Shown: one piece after another, positions 49,882 to 59,649 of the stretch | How positions within the stretch are numbered: position 1 is the stretch's first letter | How the letters are laid out: each line of letters starts with the position of its first letter | Assembly: GCA_021774625.1 (NCBI GenBank) | Contig: JAJFIV010000027.1 | Span: forward strand, 124,001-188,000 | DNA: 64,000 bases | Reading direction: 5' to 3' | Origin: Alphaproteobacteria bacterium | Lineage (GTDB): Bacteria; Pseudomonadota; Alphaproteobacteria; Sphingomonadales; JAKSBY01 | Position numbers and translations under genes: made by a program | Notes under the pieces: generated by a model | Database searches by the model: none | What the model saw: the letters and a program-made list of their open reading frames with translations, nothing else | What the model was told of the DNA's origin: nothing

Positions 49882-51852
49882 ATGAGACGCCTTGGTGTGA
49901 TTTTAACGGCGGCGGCGCTATTGGCAGGATTTTCTGCCCTGGCGGCGGAGGTTGAAAGGGTCGAGCGGGGCAATCTGGTGATGGAGGGCATTCCCGATAT
50001 TCCGGAGGATATCGAAAGCCGTCTTCTGCAATATCAGAACACCCGCTCCGCCGGGTTTGCCGACTGGCACCCGGAGGGGGACGGCATTCTGATTGCCACC
50101 CGTTTCGGCGAAGTCGCCCAATTGCACCGGGTGAAAGTGCCTATGGGCGCACGGCAGCAGGTCACTTTTTACGAAGAACCGGTTGGTTCCGGCCAATATG
50201 CGCCGCAAGGCCGCAAGGCCTTTCTCTTTTCGCGGGATGCCGGCGGCAATGAAAATTTCCAGTTATATTTATACGACGAAGAGACGGGAGAAACCCGGCG
50301 GCTGACCGACGGCGCGTCCCGCAATCAGGCGGCGGCCTGGTCGAACGACGGGGCGATGATCGCCTTTCAGTCCAACAGGCGGAACGGGACCGAGTGGGAC
50401 GTCTATGTCCTGAACCCGGATGATCCGGATAGCCCCCGCATGGTGTTTTCCGAGAAAGGCTATTGGCTGCCCATCGAATTTTCCCCCGATAACAAGCGGC
50501 TGTTGATGATCAATTATATCTCGATCACCAACAGCGAACTGGCGGTGCTCGATCTGGAAAGCGGCGATGTAAGGCGGATCAATCCCGATATCGGCCCGGT
50601 CGCCTATGGCGAGGCGCTTTTCACCCGGGACGGCAACGGTCTTTATCTTGTCACCGACTGGCAGCGGGAAGTGCGCACGCTGCGCCATTATGATTTTGCC
50701 GGCGGCGAAATGACGGAACTGACCGCCGATATCCCGTGGGACGTGCAGGGCTTTGATCTCACGCCGGACGGTGCGGTTCTGGCCTTTGCCACCAATGAGG
50801 ATGGCCTGTCCCGCATCCATATCCGGCGGACCGCGGATAATGCGGCGCTTCCGGCCCCGGACCTGCCGCCCGGCATCCTGTCGGGCCTGCAATTTAGTCC
50901 GGAGGGCGGAAAACTGGGCTTTTCCTTCAATCAATCCCGTTCGCCAAGCGACGTCTATTCCTATGATCTGGCGCAGAATGAACTGACCCGCTGGACCAAA
51001 AGTGAAGTCGGCGGACTGAATGCGGAAAATTTTGTGGCGCCGGAACTGGTGCATTATCCGACTTTTGATCAGGCGGACGGCACGGCGCGGGAAATTCCCG
51101 CCTTCGTCTTCAGGCCGGATGGCGATGGTCCGCACCCGGTGATTATCTCCATTCACGGCGGACCCGAAGGCCAGTACCGGCCCGGCTATTCAGCAACCTA
51201 CCAGTTCTGGCTGAATGAACTGGGGACCGCGGTGATTGCGCCCAATGTCCGGGGCTCATCCGGGTATGGCAAGACCTATGTGTCCCTTGATAACGGCTAT
51301 AAACGGGAAGATTCTGTGAAGGATATCGGCGCGCTTCTCGACTGGATCGAGACCCAGCCGGACCTCGATTCCGGGCGGGTGGTGGTTTATGGCGGCTCCT
51401 ACGGCGGTTATATGGTGCTGGCCTCGATGGTTCATTATAATGACCGGTTGCTGGGGGCCGTGGATATTGTCGGCATTTCCAATTTCGTCACTTTCCTGGA
51501 AAACACCCAGGCCTATCGCCGCGATCTCCGGCGGGTGGAATATGGCGATGAGCGCGATCCTGACATGCGGGCTCATCTGGAAAAAATCTCGCCCTTAAAC
51601 AGTGCGGAAAAGATTACCAAACCGCTTTTCATCATTCAGGGTCGGAACGATCCCAGGGTTTCCTATACGGAATCCGAACAGATGCTGAAAATCGTGCGTG
51701 ATAATGGCGGCGACGTCTGGTATCTGATGGCGAAGGATGAGGGTCATGGTTTCAGAAAAAAATCCAACCGTGATTTTCAGAATGCTGCGACCGCGCTTTT
51801 CCTCGACCGGCTGTTTTCCGGTGAAGGAATCGGCGACGATACCGCCCCCTGA
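49882..51852 (+). CDS. secreted S9-family prolyl oligopeptidase-like peptidase
   Basis: A 656-residue periplasmic or exported enzyme with a signal peptide (RRLGVILTAAALLAGFSALAA). It has a beta-propeller of WD40-like repeats (residues about 55-380, with WSNDGAMIAFQSNR and FSPDNKRLL), and a C-terminal alpha/beta-hydrolase domain. Triad residues are the serine in YGGSYGGYM, the aspartate in QGRNDPRV and the histidine in DEGHGF. It would cleave short peptides, like dipeptidyl or acylaminoacyl peptidases. A peptide-binding lipoprotein gene lies downstream, suggesting a peptide-scavenging locus. ATG at 49882 follows GAGGAG. Confidence 0.9.
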   Translation: MRRLGVILTAAALLAGFSALAAEVERVERGNLVMEGIPDIPEDIESRLLQYQNTRSAGFADWHPEGDGILIATRFGEVAQLHRVKVPMGARQQVTFYEEPVGSGQYAPQGRKAFLFSRDAGGNENFQLYLYDEETGETRRLTDGASRNQAAAWSNDGAMIAFQSNRRNGTEWDVYVLNPDDPDSPRMVFSEKGYWLPIEFSPDNKRLLMINYISITNSELAVLDLESGDVRRINPDIGPVAYGEALFTRDGNGLYLVTDWQREVRTLRHYDFAGGEMTELTADIPWDVQGFDLTPDGAVLAFATNEDGLSRIHIRRTADNAALPAPDLPPGILSGLQFSPEGGKLGFSFNQSRSPSDVYSYDLAQNELTRWTKSEVGGLNAENFVAPELVHYPTFDQADGTAREIPAFVFRPDGDGPHPVIISIHGGPEGQYRPGYSATYQFWLNELGTAVIAPNVRGSSGYGKTYVSLDNGYKREDSVKDIGALLDWIETQPDLDSGRVVVYGGSYGGYMVLASMVHYNDRLLGAVDIVGISNFVTFLENTQAYRRDLRRVEYGDERDPDMRAHLEKISPLNSAEKITKPLFIIQGRNDPRVSYTESEQMLKIVRDNGGDVWYLMAKDEGHGFRKKSNRDFQNAATALFLDRLFSGEGIGDDTAP

Positions 51853-51911
51853 TTACTGAGGCCCGGCGTCGGGCCGTGCGCGGTCACAGCCCCAAAGTTG
51901 AAAGTAGGATC

Positions 51912-52379
51912 GTGCTCAATCAAGACCGCCTGAAATTCCGCCAAGCGCTCTCGCAATACGCAACCGGCGTGACGGTGGTATCGGCGCTGAAGACAGACGG
52001 TTCGCCGGCCGGGCTGACCGTGAACAGCTTTACGTCTGTCAGTCTCGACCCGCCGCTGATCCTCTGGTGTCTGGGACTTGATTCAAGCGCCTTCGATATT
52101 TTCAGCAACATTGACCGCTTTGCAGTCAATGTTCTGACGGCGGACCAGATGGATCTGGCGATTTTGTTTGCATCCAACCGCAAAGATAAATTCACGGGCG
52201 TTGCATGGCAGCCCGGCATTGGAGGTATCCCTCTGATCAAGGGTTCGCTTGCGACATTCGAATGCCGATTGGAAACCACCTATCCCGGCGGGGATCACAT
52301 CATTCTGCTGGGCCGTGTGGAATATTATTCAGTCAAGGAAGGAAAGCCGCTTTTGTTTCACAACAGCCGGTTTCAATGA
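51912..52379 (+). CDS. flavin reductase-like FMN-binding protein
   Basis: A 155-residue protein of the flavin-reductase domain family (HpaC/NtaB-like): QALSQYATGVTVVSA, AGLTVNSFTSVSLDPPLILWCL and the C-terminal GGDHIILLGRVE segment match. Such enzymes use NAD(P)H to supply reduced flavin to a monooxygenase; no monooxygenase is adjacent. GTG at 51912 is my choice; a GTG at 51876 is also in frame, and neither has a good ribosome-binding site. It ends 9 bp before the peptide-binding protein gene. Confidence 0.85.
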   Translation: MLNQDRLKFRQALSQYATGVTVVSALKTDGSPAGLTVNSFTSVSLDPPLILWCLGLDSSAFDIFSNIDRFAVNVLTADQMDLAILFASNRKDKFTGVAWQPGIGGIPLIKGSLATFECRLETTYPGGDHIILLGRVEYYSVKEGKPLLFHNSRFQ

Positions 52380-52388
52380 CAATTTAAA

Positions 52389-54017
52389 ATGGCCCGTCTA
52401 ACCGCCAGATTTTTCAGTATTTTAATTCTCTTTCTTTCTGCCTGCAGCGAAGATAAACGTCCCCGTGACACCCTTCCGTCAGCGGATACGGAAAAAATAC
52501 TCAGAATCGGCAACACGGCCGAACCCAAAACCCTTGATCCCGGCCTTTCGACCCTGGTCGCGGAAGCGGTCATTATCCAAAGCCTGTTTCAGGGCCTGAC
52601 GGATATGCGCCCGGACGGACAGATTATCCCGGGCCAGGCGGAAAGCTGGGTTATATCCGATGACGGGCTGATCTATACCTTTCGCCTCAGGGACGGCTTG
52701 ACCTGGTCGGACGGAGTCCCGATGACTGCTGACGATTTCGTTTATTCCCTAAGACGGGTTTTAAACCCTTCCGTGGGAGCTGAATTTGCCCCCTTTTATT
52801 ATCCCATCGAGAATGCCGAAGCAGTGCACAAGGGAGAATTGCCGCCGGGCAGCCTCGGGGTTGTGGCATTAGATGAGCGGGTCATCGAAATTGCGCTCGC
52901 CAAACCCAAACCCAGTCTGATTGAGCTGTTGAGCCACACATCGTCCTATCCCGTACCAAAGCATGTGGTGGAAAAGATGCGGGGCGGCAACTGGGCGCGG
53001 CCCGAAACCATAGTGTCAAACGGCCCCTATATTCTGCGCGACTGGCAGCCGGGCCACATTATTAAAGTGGAAAGAAACCCGCTTTTTTATGAGTCCGGAA
53101 ATGTTGCCATCGACAGGATTGAGTTTCTTCCCCTGGAGGAAGGCACGGAAGCCCTGGATCAGTTTATTGCGGGAACGATTGATGTCGTCCTGGCAATCCC
53201 GCAGGACCGCATGGACTGGATTCAGGAGAATCTGCCGGAGACCCTCCATATTGAGCCGCAATACGGTACCTATTATTACGTTTTTAACACGGCCCGGCCG
53301 CCCTTCGATGATGCCGGGGTGCGGCGGGCCTTGTCGTTGGCGATTGATCCGGCCGTACTGGTCGACACGGTTCTGAAGGATGCCGGTTTTCTGCCGGCTC
53401 ACAGTCTGGTGCCGCCGCTTCTTCCAAGTTACGAGGCGCCTCCGGAACCGCCCTGGCGTATTATGAGCCCGGAAGAACGCCTGCAACGCGCCCGGACGCT
53501 GCTGCAGGAGGCGGGATTTGGCCCCGGCCACCCCCTGAAATTCACTCTCGATGTGAATCTGGGAACGGATCACCGGGCTCTCGCAGAAGCGGTCGTAGCA
53601 ATATGGCGTGAAATAGACGTGGAGGCGGCTATAACCGTCCGTTCCTTCGTTGAGCATGACAATCGGATGATCGCCGGTGATTTTGATATGGCGCGGACCG
53701 GATGGCTTTCCACATTCGATTCCCCGGAATATTTTCTCAATCTTTTGCGCAGCGCGGCCGTTCCGCTGAATGCGGGCCGGTATAGCAATCCGGAATTCGA
53801 CCGGCTGATGAGTGAGGCCCTGACCGAGCCCCGCGCAGCGGACCGGGCCGCCCTGATGCGCCACGCGGAAGCGCTGGCGTTAAGCGAGGTGCCGATTATC
53901 CCGATTTATCATTATGTTTCGCGTGAGCTGGTTTCGCCACGGGTGATAAACTGGATCGGCAATCCGTCGGGACGGCATATGGTCCGGTTTCTGGATCTGG
54001 AACCCGCCCGGCAATAA
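52389..54017 (+). CDS. oligopeptide ABC transporter substrate-binding lipoprotein (OppA/DppA-like), orphan
   Basis: A 542-residue family 5 solute-binding protein with a lipoprotein signal (ILILFLSAC). It has the domain pattern of OppA: LRIGNTAEPKTLDPGLST, LFQGLTDMRPDGQIIPGQAESW, YTFRLRDGLTWSDGVPMTADDFVYSLRR and the DVNLGTDHRALAEAVVAIW region. Peptide-type binding is inferred from the GLTWSDGVPMTADDFVYS box. No permease (OppBC) or ATPase (OppDF) genes are near, so it must use components encoded elsewhere or act as a sensor or chaperone. It is 9 bp after the flavin reductase gene. Confidence 0.87.
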   Translation: MARLTARFFSILILFLSACSEDKRPRDTLPSADTEKILRIGNTAEPKTLDPGLSTLVAEAVIIQSLFQGLTDMRPDGQIIPGQAESWVISDDGLIYTFRLRDGLTWSDGVPMTADDFVYSLRRVLNPSVGAEFAPFYYPIENAEAVHKGELPPGSLGVVALDERVIEIALAKPKPSLIELLSHTSSYPVPKHVVEKMRGGNWARPETIVSNGPYILRDWQPGHIIKVERNPLFYESGNVAIDRIEFLPLEEGTEALDQFIAGTIDVVLAIPQDRMDWIQENLPETLHIEPQYGTYYYVFNTARPPFDDAGVRRALSLAIDPAVLVDTVLKDAGFLPAHSLVPPLLPSYEAPPEPPWRIMSPEERLQRARTLLQEAGFGPGHPLKFTLDVNLGTDHRALAEAVVAIWREIDVEAAITVRSFVEHDNRMIAGDFDMARTGWLSTFDSPEYFLNLLRSAAVPLNAGRYSNPEFDRLMSEALTEPRAADRAALMRHAEALALSEVPIIPIYHYVSRELVSPRVINWIGNPSGRHMVRFLDLEPARQ

Positions 54018-54029
54018 ATAATATACAGA

Positions 54030-54047
54030 CATAAAGATATCTTTATG
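54030..54047 (+). promoter_or_regulatory. 18-bp perfect palindromic operator upstream of ahcY
   Basis: CATAAAGATATCTTTATG is a perfect 18-bp palindrome. It has 17 of 18 bases in common with the site at 7966-7983 before metK. It ends one base before the ahcY -35 element. The shared site implies a common regulator of the SAM cycle, probably SahR-like. Confidence 0.8.
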
Positions 54048-54048
54048 C

Positions 54049-54077
54049 TTGCCCATAACAGGGAGCATTGCTATAAG
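54049..54077 (+). promoter_or_regulatory. sigma70 promoter of ahcY
   Basis: TTGCCC at 54049-54054 and TATAAG at 54072-54077 are 17 bp apart. The leader to the start codon would be about 70 bases. I saw no SAH-riboswitch-like fold in it. Confidence 0.7.
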
Positions 54078-54151
54078 CCACGCAAATTTAACCGTGCGGA
54101 AAGCTTTCTCCGGTTATGCCCCGTCATATCCCTGACCATAAGGAATTTTCC

Positions 54152-55555
54152 ATGACCAAAGAGACCGATTTTCAAGTTGCTGATTTATCACTTGCAGATT
54201 GGGGGCGGCGTGAAATTAATATTGCCGAAACGGAAATGCCGGGCCTGATGGCTCTGCGCGAGGAATATGGCGCGGCGCAGCCGCTGAAAGGCGCACGGAT
54301 TGCCGGCAGCCTGCATATGACCATTCAGACAGCCGTGCTGATTGAAACGCTGACGGCACTGGGGGCGGAAGTCCGCTGGGCGTCCTGCAATATTTTTTCC
54401 ACGCAGGATCATGCTGCAGCCGCCATCGCGGCGGCCGGTATCCCGGTTTTTGCCCATAAAGGAGAATCACTGGAGGAGTACTGGGATTTTGCGCACCGGA
54501 TTTTCGAATGGCACGATGGCGGAACCCCCAATCTGATTCTGGATGATGGCGGCGATGCGACCCTGATGATTGTTCTGGGCGCAAAGGCGGCGGATGATCC
54601 GTCTGCGATTGCCGGCCCGACCAATGAGGAAGAGGAAGTTCTCTTTGCCGCCATTGCCAAAACCAATAAGGAGCGGCCCGGCTGGTATGCGAAAAATCTG
54701 GCGGCGATCCAGGGAGTGTCCGAGGAAACCACCACCGGCGTGCTGCGGCTTTATCAGATGGCCAAGGAAGGCCGCCTGCCCTTCCCGGCGATCAATGTGA
54801 ATGATTCGGTCACCAAATCGAAATTCGATAATCTCTATGGCTGCCGCGAAAGCCTCGTGGACGGTATCCGCCGGGCGACTGATGTGATGCTGTCCGGTAA
54901 GGTCGCTGTCGTTGCCGGCTACGGCGATGTCGGAAAAGGCTCGGCGGCCAGCCTGCGCAACGGCGGCGCCCGGGTGCTGGTGACGGAGGTCGATCCCATC
55001 TGCGCCCTGCAGGCGGCAATGGAAGGTTATGAAGTTGTCACGATGGAACAGGCTGCCCCGAAGGCGGACATTTTTGTCACGGCGACCGGTAATGTGGATG
55101 TGATCACGGTCGATCATATGCGGGCCATGAAAGACCGTGCCATCGTCTGCAATATCGGCCATTTCGACAGCGAAATTCAGATCGGCGCTCTCAAGAACTG
55201 CAAATGGCTGCCGGTGAAGCCGCAGGTCGATGAAGTGGAATTCCCTGACGGCAAGCGGATCATCGTGCTGGCTCAGGGACGGCTGGTTAATCTCGGCTGC
55301 GCCACCGGCCATCCGAGCTTCGTGATGTCGGCCTCCTTCACCAACCAGACCCTGGCGCAGATTGAACTCTGGACCAATGGCGATGCTTATGAGAAGAACA
55401 GGGTCTATACGCTGCCCAAACATCTTGATGAAAAAGTGGCCGCGCTGCATCTTGCCAAGCTTGGCGTGCATCTCACGATGCTGACCGAAAAACAGGCAAA
55501 ATATATCGGTATCAGTGAAAAAGGGCCGTTCAAGCCTGATCATTACCGCTATTGA
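54152..55555 (+). CDS. ahcY: adenosylhomocysteinase (SAH hydrolase)
   Basis: Splits S-adenosylhomocysteine into adenosine and homocysteine, removing the by-product of methylation. The 467-residue protein has [15 protein letters not shown], the substrate-binding [34 protein letters not shown], the NAD-binding [13 protein letters not shown] and the ending [31 protein letters not shown]-type tail. ATG at 54152 follows AAGGA by seven bases; upstream in-frame codons have no such site. It shares its operator with metK, and divL follows 148 bp later. Confidence 0.97.
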   Translation: MTKETDFQVADLSLADWGRREINIAETEMPGLMALREEYGAAQPLKGARIAGSLHMTIQTAVLIETLTALGAEVRWASCNIFSTQDHAAAAIAAAGIPVFAHKGESLEEYWDFAHRIFEWHDGGTPNLILDDGGDATLMIVLGAKAADDPSAIAGPTNEEEEVLFAAIAKTNKERPGWYAKNLAAIQGVSEETTTGVLRLYQMAKEGRLPFPAINVNDSVTKSKFDNLYGCRESLVDGIRRATDVMLSGKVAVVAGYGDVGKGSAASLRNGGARVLVTEVDPICALQAAMEGYEVVTMEQAAPKADIFVTATGNVDVITVDHMRAMKDRAIVCNIGHFDSEIQIGALKNCKWLPVKPQVDEVEFPDGKRIIVLAQGRLVNLGCATGHPSFVMSASFTNQTLAQIELWTNGDAYEKNRVYTLPKHLDEKVAALHLAKLGVHLTMLTEKQAKYIGISEKGPFKPDHYRY

Positions 55556-55637
55556 CCACAACCTAGAGCCTTTTTTGATTGGCTTGAAGCTTGTCATTTA
55601 CGCTGAAAAGACTCTAATGTGCAGGCTGGGCGAAGCG

Positions 55638-55661
55638 CCGCTACGCCGCTCATCGTAGCGG
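55638..55661 (+). repeat. 8-bp inverted repeat between ahcY and divL
   Basis: CCGCTACG (55638-55645) and CGTAGCGG (55654-55661) form a perfect stem with an 8-base loop, 43 bp before the divL start. No T-run follows, so it is not an intrinsic terminator. It could act as a 5'-UTR structure or an RNA end. Confidence 0.5.
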
Positions 55662-55703
55662 GCGGCAGTACGCGCTGTCATCAGCGCAGCAGATATTAGG
55701 GTT

Positions 55704-58151
55704 ATGGACGCATCGGCAAATACATTGAGCCTGATTATCGCTATCATCGCCACCAGCGCCTGGCTGGTGATTGCGATCTGGGCCCTGATCGAGCGCAGCC
55801 GCGCTCTTGAGCGGGCGCGCATCGCAGGCGCCGAGGCTTTCTTCAATCGGATCCTGATCGATTCCGGCCCCAACGCCTTTATGCTTGCTCATCAGGATGG
55901 CCAGCTTTTTTGCTCGGACCGGCTGCGGGAATGGCTTGAACTTGAGCATCCGATTTACACGGCGGACGATTTTCGAAATGCCGGTTCTGGCGCCGGCCTC
56001 AACCAACGGGATGTGGAGAAGCTGCTGGAAAATATCCGCTGCCTGTCCGCGGATGGCCGGCCTTTTTCACACCGCATTAACTTGTCCGGAGGGCAGCGGC
56101 TGATTTCCGCTACCGGGCGGCGGGCGAAAGATGCGGAATCCGGAGGACATTTCGACCTTGTGTGGTTTCAGGATGCTTCGGTGGATAGGACAGCTTTATC
56201 AGCCGCGGAAAAGCGCCTCGCGGAAATTGAGAAGGAGCACCGCTGGCTCACCGACGCCATGAGCGCCGCGCCCTTCCCCATATGGCTGCGTGACAGGAAT
56301 CTTGATTTGAAATTCGTCAATAAGGCCTATGCCGCGGCAGTCGAGGCAGGCAGCGCGGAAGAGGCCGTGAATAACAGGGTCGAATTGCTGTCAGATGCGC
56401 TTGAGGGTTCGGCCCGCGACGCCGCAGTCCGCGCTCTGGAGCAATCGAAAGCCGTCCATAGCAGGCATTTTGCTGTGATCGACGGTCAGCGCCGGGCGCT
56501 CAACATGATTGATGCTCCCCTCGCGGGCGATGATGTTGGGACAGTAGGGTTCGCCATCGATATTACCGAGCAGGAGGAGGTTAAGTCCGAATTGCTGCGC
56601 TATCTCGATTCCCATTCGGAAACCCTCAATAAATTATCGACGCCGGTGGCGATTTTCGCCTCCGATAAAACCCTGCAATTCTTCAATTCGGCCTTTGCAT
56701 CGCTGTGGGAGCTGCCGGAGGAATGGCTGGAGGAGCACCCCCATCATTCCGAGGTGCTGGAGGCCATGCGGGAACGGCGCAAACTTCCGGAACAGGCGAA
56801 TTTTCTCGCCTGGAAACAGGAGGTTCTGTCCCATTATACGGGCCTTCTCGAACCCCTGGAGGAAATGTGGCATCTGCCGGATGGCACCGCTCTCCGCGTT
56901 GTGACCCAGCCGCATCCCCTGGGCGGGCTGCTGGTTTTGTTCGAGGATATGACCGACCGGCTGATTCTTGAACGTTCTTATAATACCCTGATTGCCGTAC
57001 AGCGGGAAACGCTGGACCATCTTTACGAAGCGGTTGCGGTGTTCGGCAGTGACGGCTGCCTGAAGCTGCATAATCCGAATTACGCAAAAATATGGCAGTT
57101 GAGTGAGGATGATCTGGCGGGCGAGCCGCATATCAGCAGCATTATCGATAACTCTAAGCCCCTTCTTTCCACCGCCGCCGGCTGGCCTTTGAAGCGCAAC
57201 AAGCTTTTGGGACAGGTGATGGACCGTCAGCGCATGTCGGGGCGCTTTACCCGGCCCGACGGCATGATCCTGGAATATGCCATTGTTCCCCTGCCCGATG
57301 GGGCGGTTCTTATCACCTATGTCGATGTCACCGACACCTACCATATCGAACAGGCGCTGCGCGACCGCAATGAAGCATTGGAGACCGCCGACCGGCTGAA
57401 GTCGCAATTTATCGCCAATATGTCCTACGAGCTCCGGACCCCGCTCAATTCCATTATCGGCTTCACTGAACTTCTGGATCAGGAATATTTTGGTCCGCTC
57501 AACCAGAAACAGGCCGAATATACCGAAAGCGTTTTGTTTTCCGCCCATGAACTGAAAGATATGATCAACGATGTTCTTGATCTGGCGGTGATTGAAGCGG
57601 GGGCGATGGAGCTTGAGTTGTGCGAGATAGATATCGCCGAAATTATTCAGAATGTTGCCGTGATGGTGACCGAACATGCCCGCAAGGAGCGGGTCAAAAT
57701 AAGAGTGAAAAGCCGGAAACCGGCGGGTATGATCAAAGGAGACATCCGGCTGATCCGCCAGGCCCTTTACAATCTTATGACCAACGCCATCACTTACACG
57801 CCGCCGGGCGGAACCGTCACCCTGCAGGCGCAGGGAACAAGAAATACCGTCGAGCTTGCGGTCAGCGACACCGGTATCGGCATCGGTCTTGACGAACAGG
57901 AAAAGGTTTTCGAAAAATTCCATACCGGCGAAGGTTCAAGCGAAGGCCATGGCGCCGGTCTGGGGCTGGCGCTGGTCAGAAGCTTTATCGAACTGCATAA
58001 CGGCAAGGTCAGTCTTGTTTCCGAGCCGGAAAAGGGAACCACAGTGACCTGTATGCTGCCGCGTAACCAGCCGGTTCCTCAGAAACGTTCGAACCGCTCC
58101 CCGCGCCCGGCGGCGGACGGTGAACATAAAGACGAAATCACAGTCGAGTGA
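55704..58151 (+). CDS. divL: DivL-type sensor kinase with tyrosine at the phospho-acceptor site
   Basis: An 815-residue membrane-anchored multi-PAS kinase: one N-terminal transmembrane helix (about 8-28), several PAS regions (about 180-290, 300-420, 430-540), a DHp domain and a GHKL ATPase. The H-box reads FIANMSYELRTPLNS with Tyr575 where other kinases have histidine, as in Caulobacter DivL. The ATPase keeps the N box (NLMTNAITYTPPGG), VSDTGIGIG, FEKFHTG and GHGAGLGLALV. In Caulobacter DivL binds DivK and controls CckA and thereby CtrA. Position after ahcY and before tsaE agrees with DivL. A role in cell-cycle control is inferred. Confidence 0.88.
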   Translation: MDASANTLSLIIAIIATSAWLVIAIWALIERSRALERARIAGAEAFFNRILIDSGPNAFMLAHQDGQLFCSDRLREWLELEHPIYTADDFRNAGSGAGLNQRDVEKLLENIRCLSADGRPFSHRINLSGGQRLISATGRRAKDAESGGHFDLVWFQDASVDRTALSAAEKRLAEIEKEHRWLTDAMSAAPFPIWLRDRNLDLKFVNKAYAAAVEAGSAEEAVNNRVELLSDALEGSARDAAVRALEQSKAVHSRHFAVIDGQRRALNMIDAPLAGDDVGTVGFAIDITEQEEVKSELLRYLDSHSETLNKLSTPVAIFASDKTLQFFNSAFASLWELPEEWLEEHPHHSEVLEAMRERRKLPEQANFLAWKQEVLSHYTGLLEPLEEMWHLPDGTALRVVTQPHPLGGLLVLFEDMTDRLILERSYNTLIAVQRETLDHLYEAVAVFGSDGCLKLHNPNYAKIWQLSEDDLAGEPHISSIIDNSKPLLSTAAGWPLKRNKLLGQVMDRQRMSGRFTRPDGMILEYAIVPLPDGAVLITYVDVTDTYHIEQALRDRNEALETADRLKSQFIANMSYELRTPLNSIIGFTELLDQEYFGPLNQKQAEYTESVLFSAHELKDMINDVLDLAVIEAGAMELELCEIDIAEIIQNVAVMVTEHARKERVKIRVKSRKPAGMIKGDIRLIRQALYNLMTNAITYTPPGGTVTLQAQGTRNTVELAVSDTGIGIGLDEQEKVFEKFHTGEGSSEGHGAGLGLALVRSFIELHNGKVSLVSEPEKGTTVTCMLPRNQPVPQKRSNRSPRPAADGEHKDEITVE

Positions 58152-58615
58152 GCAGATCGTTTGAGAGGAAAATACGGGTGAGAGCGCCTGAAGAAACGGC
58201 ACGGCTTGCCGGGGCGCTTGCGCAAAAGCTTGAGTGTGGCGATGTCCTGCTGCTTTCCGGCCCGCTGGGCGCGGGGAAAACCCATTTCGCACGGGCTTTG
58301 ATCCGCAGTCTGACCGGCAACAGCGAGGAAGAGGTGCCGAGCCCCACCTTCACCCTGGTTCAGCAGTATGAGCGGGCGCAGGGGCCGGATATCTGGCATT
58401 TCGATTTATACCGCCTGCAAAATCCTGATGAGGTTTTTGAATTGGGCATCGAGGACGCCTTTGAACATGGCATCAGCCTGATCGAATGGCCGGAGCGGAT
58501 GGAAAAGCTTATCCCTGCAAATGCCTTGCTGTTGACACTCGCTTTTGGCGGCGGAGAAGAGGAAAGGCATATTCATCTGCAGGGAACGGGCCGTTGGGAA
58601 AAAAAGGTGGCATGA
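58148..58615 (+). CDS. tsaE: tRNA threonylcarbamoyladenosine biosynthesis ATPase TsaE
   Basis: An ATPase required for t6A37 formation together with TsaB, TsaC and TsaD. The 155-residue protein has Walker A SGPLGAGKTHFARALI, the threonine-rich PSPTFTLVQQY switch region and DIWHFDLYRL with the conserved aspartate. Start GTG at 58148 overlaps the divL stop (GTGA). It overlaps the kinase gene amgK by ATGA, so the run divL-tsaE-amgK is translationally coupled. Confidence 0.95.
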   Translation: MSRSFERKIRVRAPEETARLAGALAQKLECGDVLLLSGPLGAGKTHFARALIRSLTGNSEEEVPSPTFTLVQQYERAQGPDIWHFDLYRLQNPDEVFELGIEDAFEHGISLIEWPERMEKLIPANALLLTLAFGGGEEERHIHLQGTGRWEKKVA

Positions 58616-59649
58616 CGGAACGCAATCAGCAGATTCTGGACTTTTTGCGCCAAACCGGGTGGTCGGCGGCCGAACGGGCGGCCCTTGCCGGCGATGCGTC
58701 CTTCCGGCGGTATGAAAGGCTGCGGCGGGGCGGCGAGACGGCTATGCTGATGGATGCGCCGCCGCCTGAGGAGAATGTCCGGCCGTTTGTCGCCGTTGCG
58801 GATTATTTGTGCGGCCTGGGTTACAGTGCGCCCAAAATTCTTGCCGCCGATCAGCCGAACGGTTTTTTGCTGCTGGAAGATCTGGGTGATGACCGGTTCA
58901 GCCGGGTCTTATCCGCCAGGCCTGGCCAGGAGCAGACTCTTTATGAAAATGCGGTCGATTTTCTGATTGATCTGCACCGGCAAAATACCCGGAATTCCCT
59001 GCCCGCCGAGGGAAAAACCCACACGCTGCCGCATTATGATGCGGCTCTGCTGGCGCGGGAGGCGGCGCTTTTCACAGACTGGTATCTGCCGCAAATGGAT
59101 GTGGAGGCAGGGGCGGTTGACCGCGACGCCTTTCTGTCATTGTGGCAGCCTTTTTTGCAGGCGGTTCAAACGGACACGCCCGGCATCGTGTTACGGGATT
59201 ATCATGCCGACAATCTGATGTGGCTGCCGGACAGATCAGGGCTGAAACGGATAGGTCTGCTTGATTTCCAGGATGCAGTAACCGGTCATCCTGCCTATGA
59301 TCTTGTCTCGCTGCTGCAGGATGCGAGGCGCGATGTGCCGCTTGAGTTGGAAGAGAAAATGATTGCCCGCTATCTGGCGGCAAGCACGATGGAAGAACAG
59401 GCTTTCCGCAAAGCCTATGCCATTTTGGGAGCGCAGCGGAATACCAAGATCATCGGTATATTTACCCGCCTTTGGCAGCGCGACCGCAAGCCGGTTTATC
59501 TGCCCCTGATCCCCAGGGTCTGGGGTCTGCTGGAGCGCGACCTTGCCCATCCGGCCCTGCAGCCGCTTAAGAATTATTTCGACGATTTGGTGCCGGCGGA
59601 CAGCCGAAACCGCATTTTCAGGGACGGCAGCCATGGCGCGACCGCCTGA
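58612..59649 (+). CDS. amgK: N-acetylmuramate/N-acetylglucosamine kinase (AmgK-like)
   Basis: A 345-residue aminoglycoside-phosphotransferase-fold kinase. The catalytic loop is LRDYHADNLMWL and the metal-binding segment LLDFQDAVTGHPAYDL. In pseudomonads and other bacteria AmgK phosphorylates MurNAc at the anomeric position, and MurU converts the product to UDP-MurNAc, bypassing fosfomycin-sensitive de novo synthesis. The partner gene murU follows, overlapping by 17 bp, which supports this call over antibiotic resistance. Start ATG at 58612 overlaps tsaE by 4 bp; the frame is open upstream but those residues are not kinase-like. Confidence 0.88.
   Translation: MTERNQQILDFLRQTGWSAAERAALAGDASFRRYERLRRGGETAMLMDAPPPEENVRPFVAVADYLCGLGYSAPKILAADQPNGFLLLEDLGDDRFSRVLSARPGQEQTLYENAVDFLIDLHRQNTRNSLPAEGKTHTLPHYDAALLAREAALFTDWYLPQMDVEAGAVDRDAFLSLWQPFLQAVQTDTPGIVLRDYHADNLMWLPDRSGLKRIGLLDFQDAVTGHPAYDLVSLLQDARRDVPLELEEKMIARYLAASTMEEQAFRKAYAILGAQRNTKIIGIFTRLWQRDRKPVYLPLIPRVWGLLERDLAHPALQPLKNYFDDLVPADSRNRIFRDGSHGATA

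Noticed and set aside
54078-54151. SAH riboswitch before ahcY and SAM riboswitch before metK (8014-8083)
   Set aside because: Neither leader shows the conserved cores or pairing of these riboswitches; both are short and the shared operator explains regulation better.
58612-59649. Aminoglycoside resistance phosphotransferase
   Set aside because: The fold is shared, but the overlapping murU partner and chromosomal core context fit AmgK sugar kinase.
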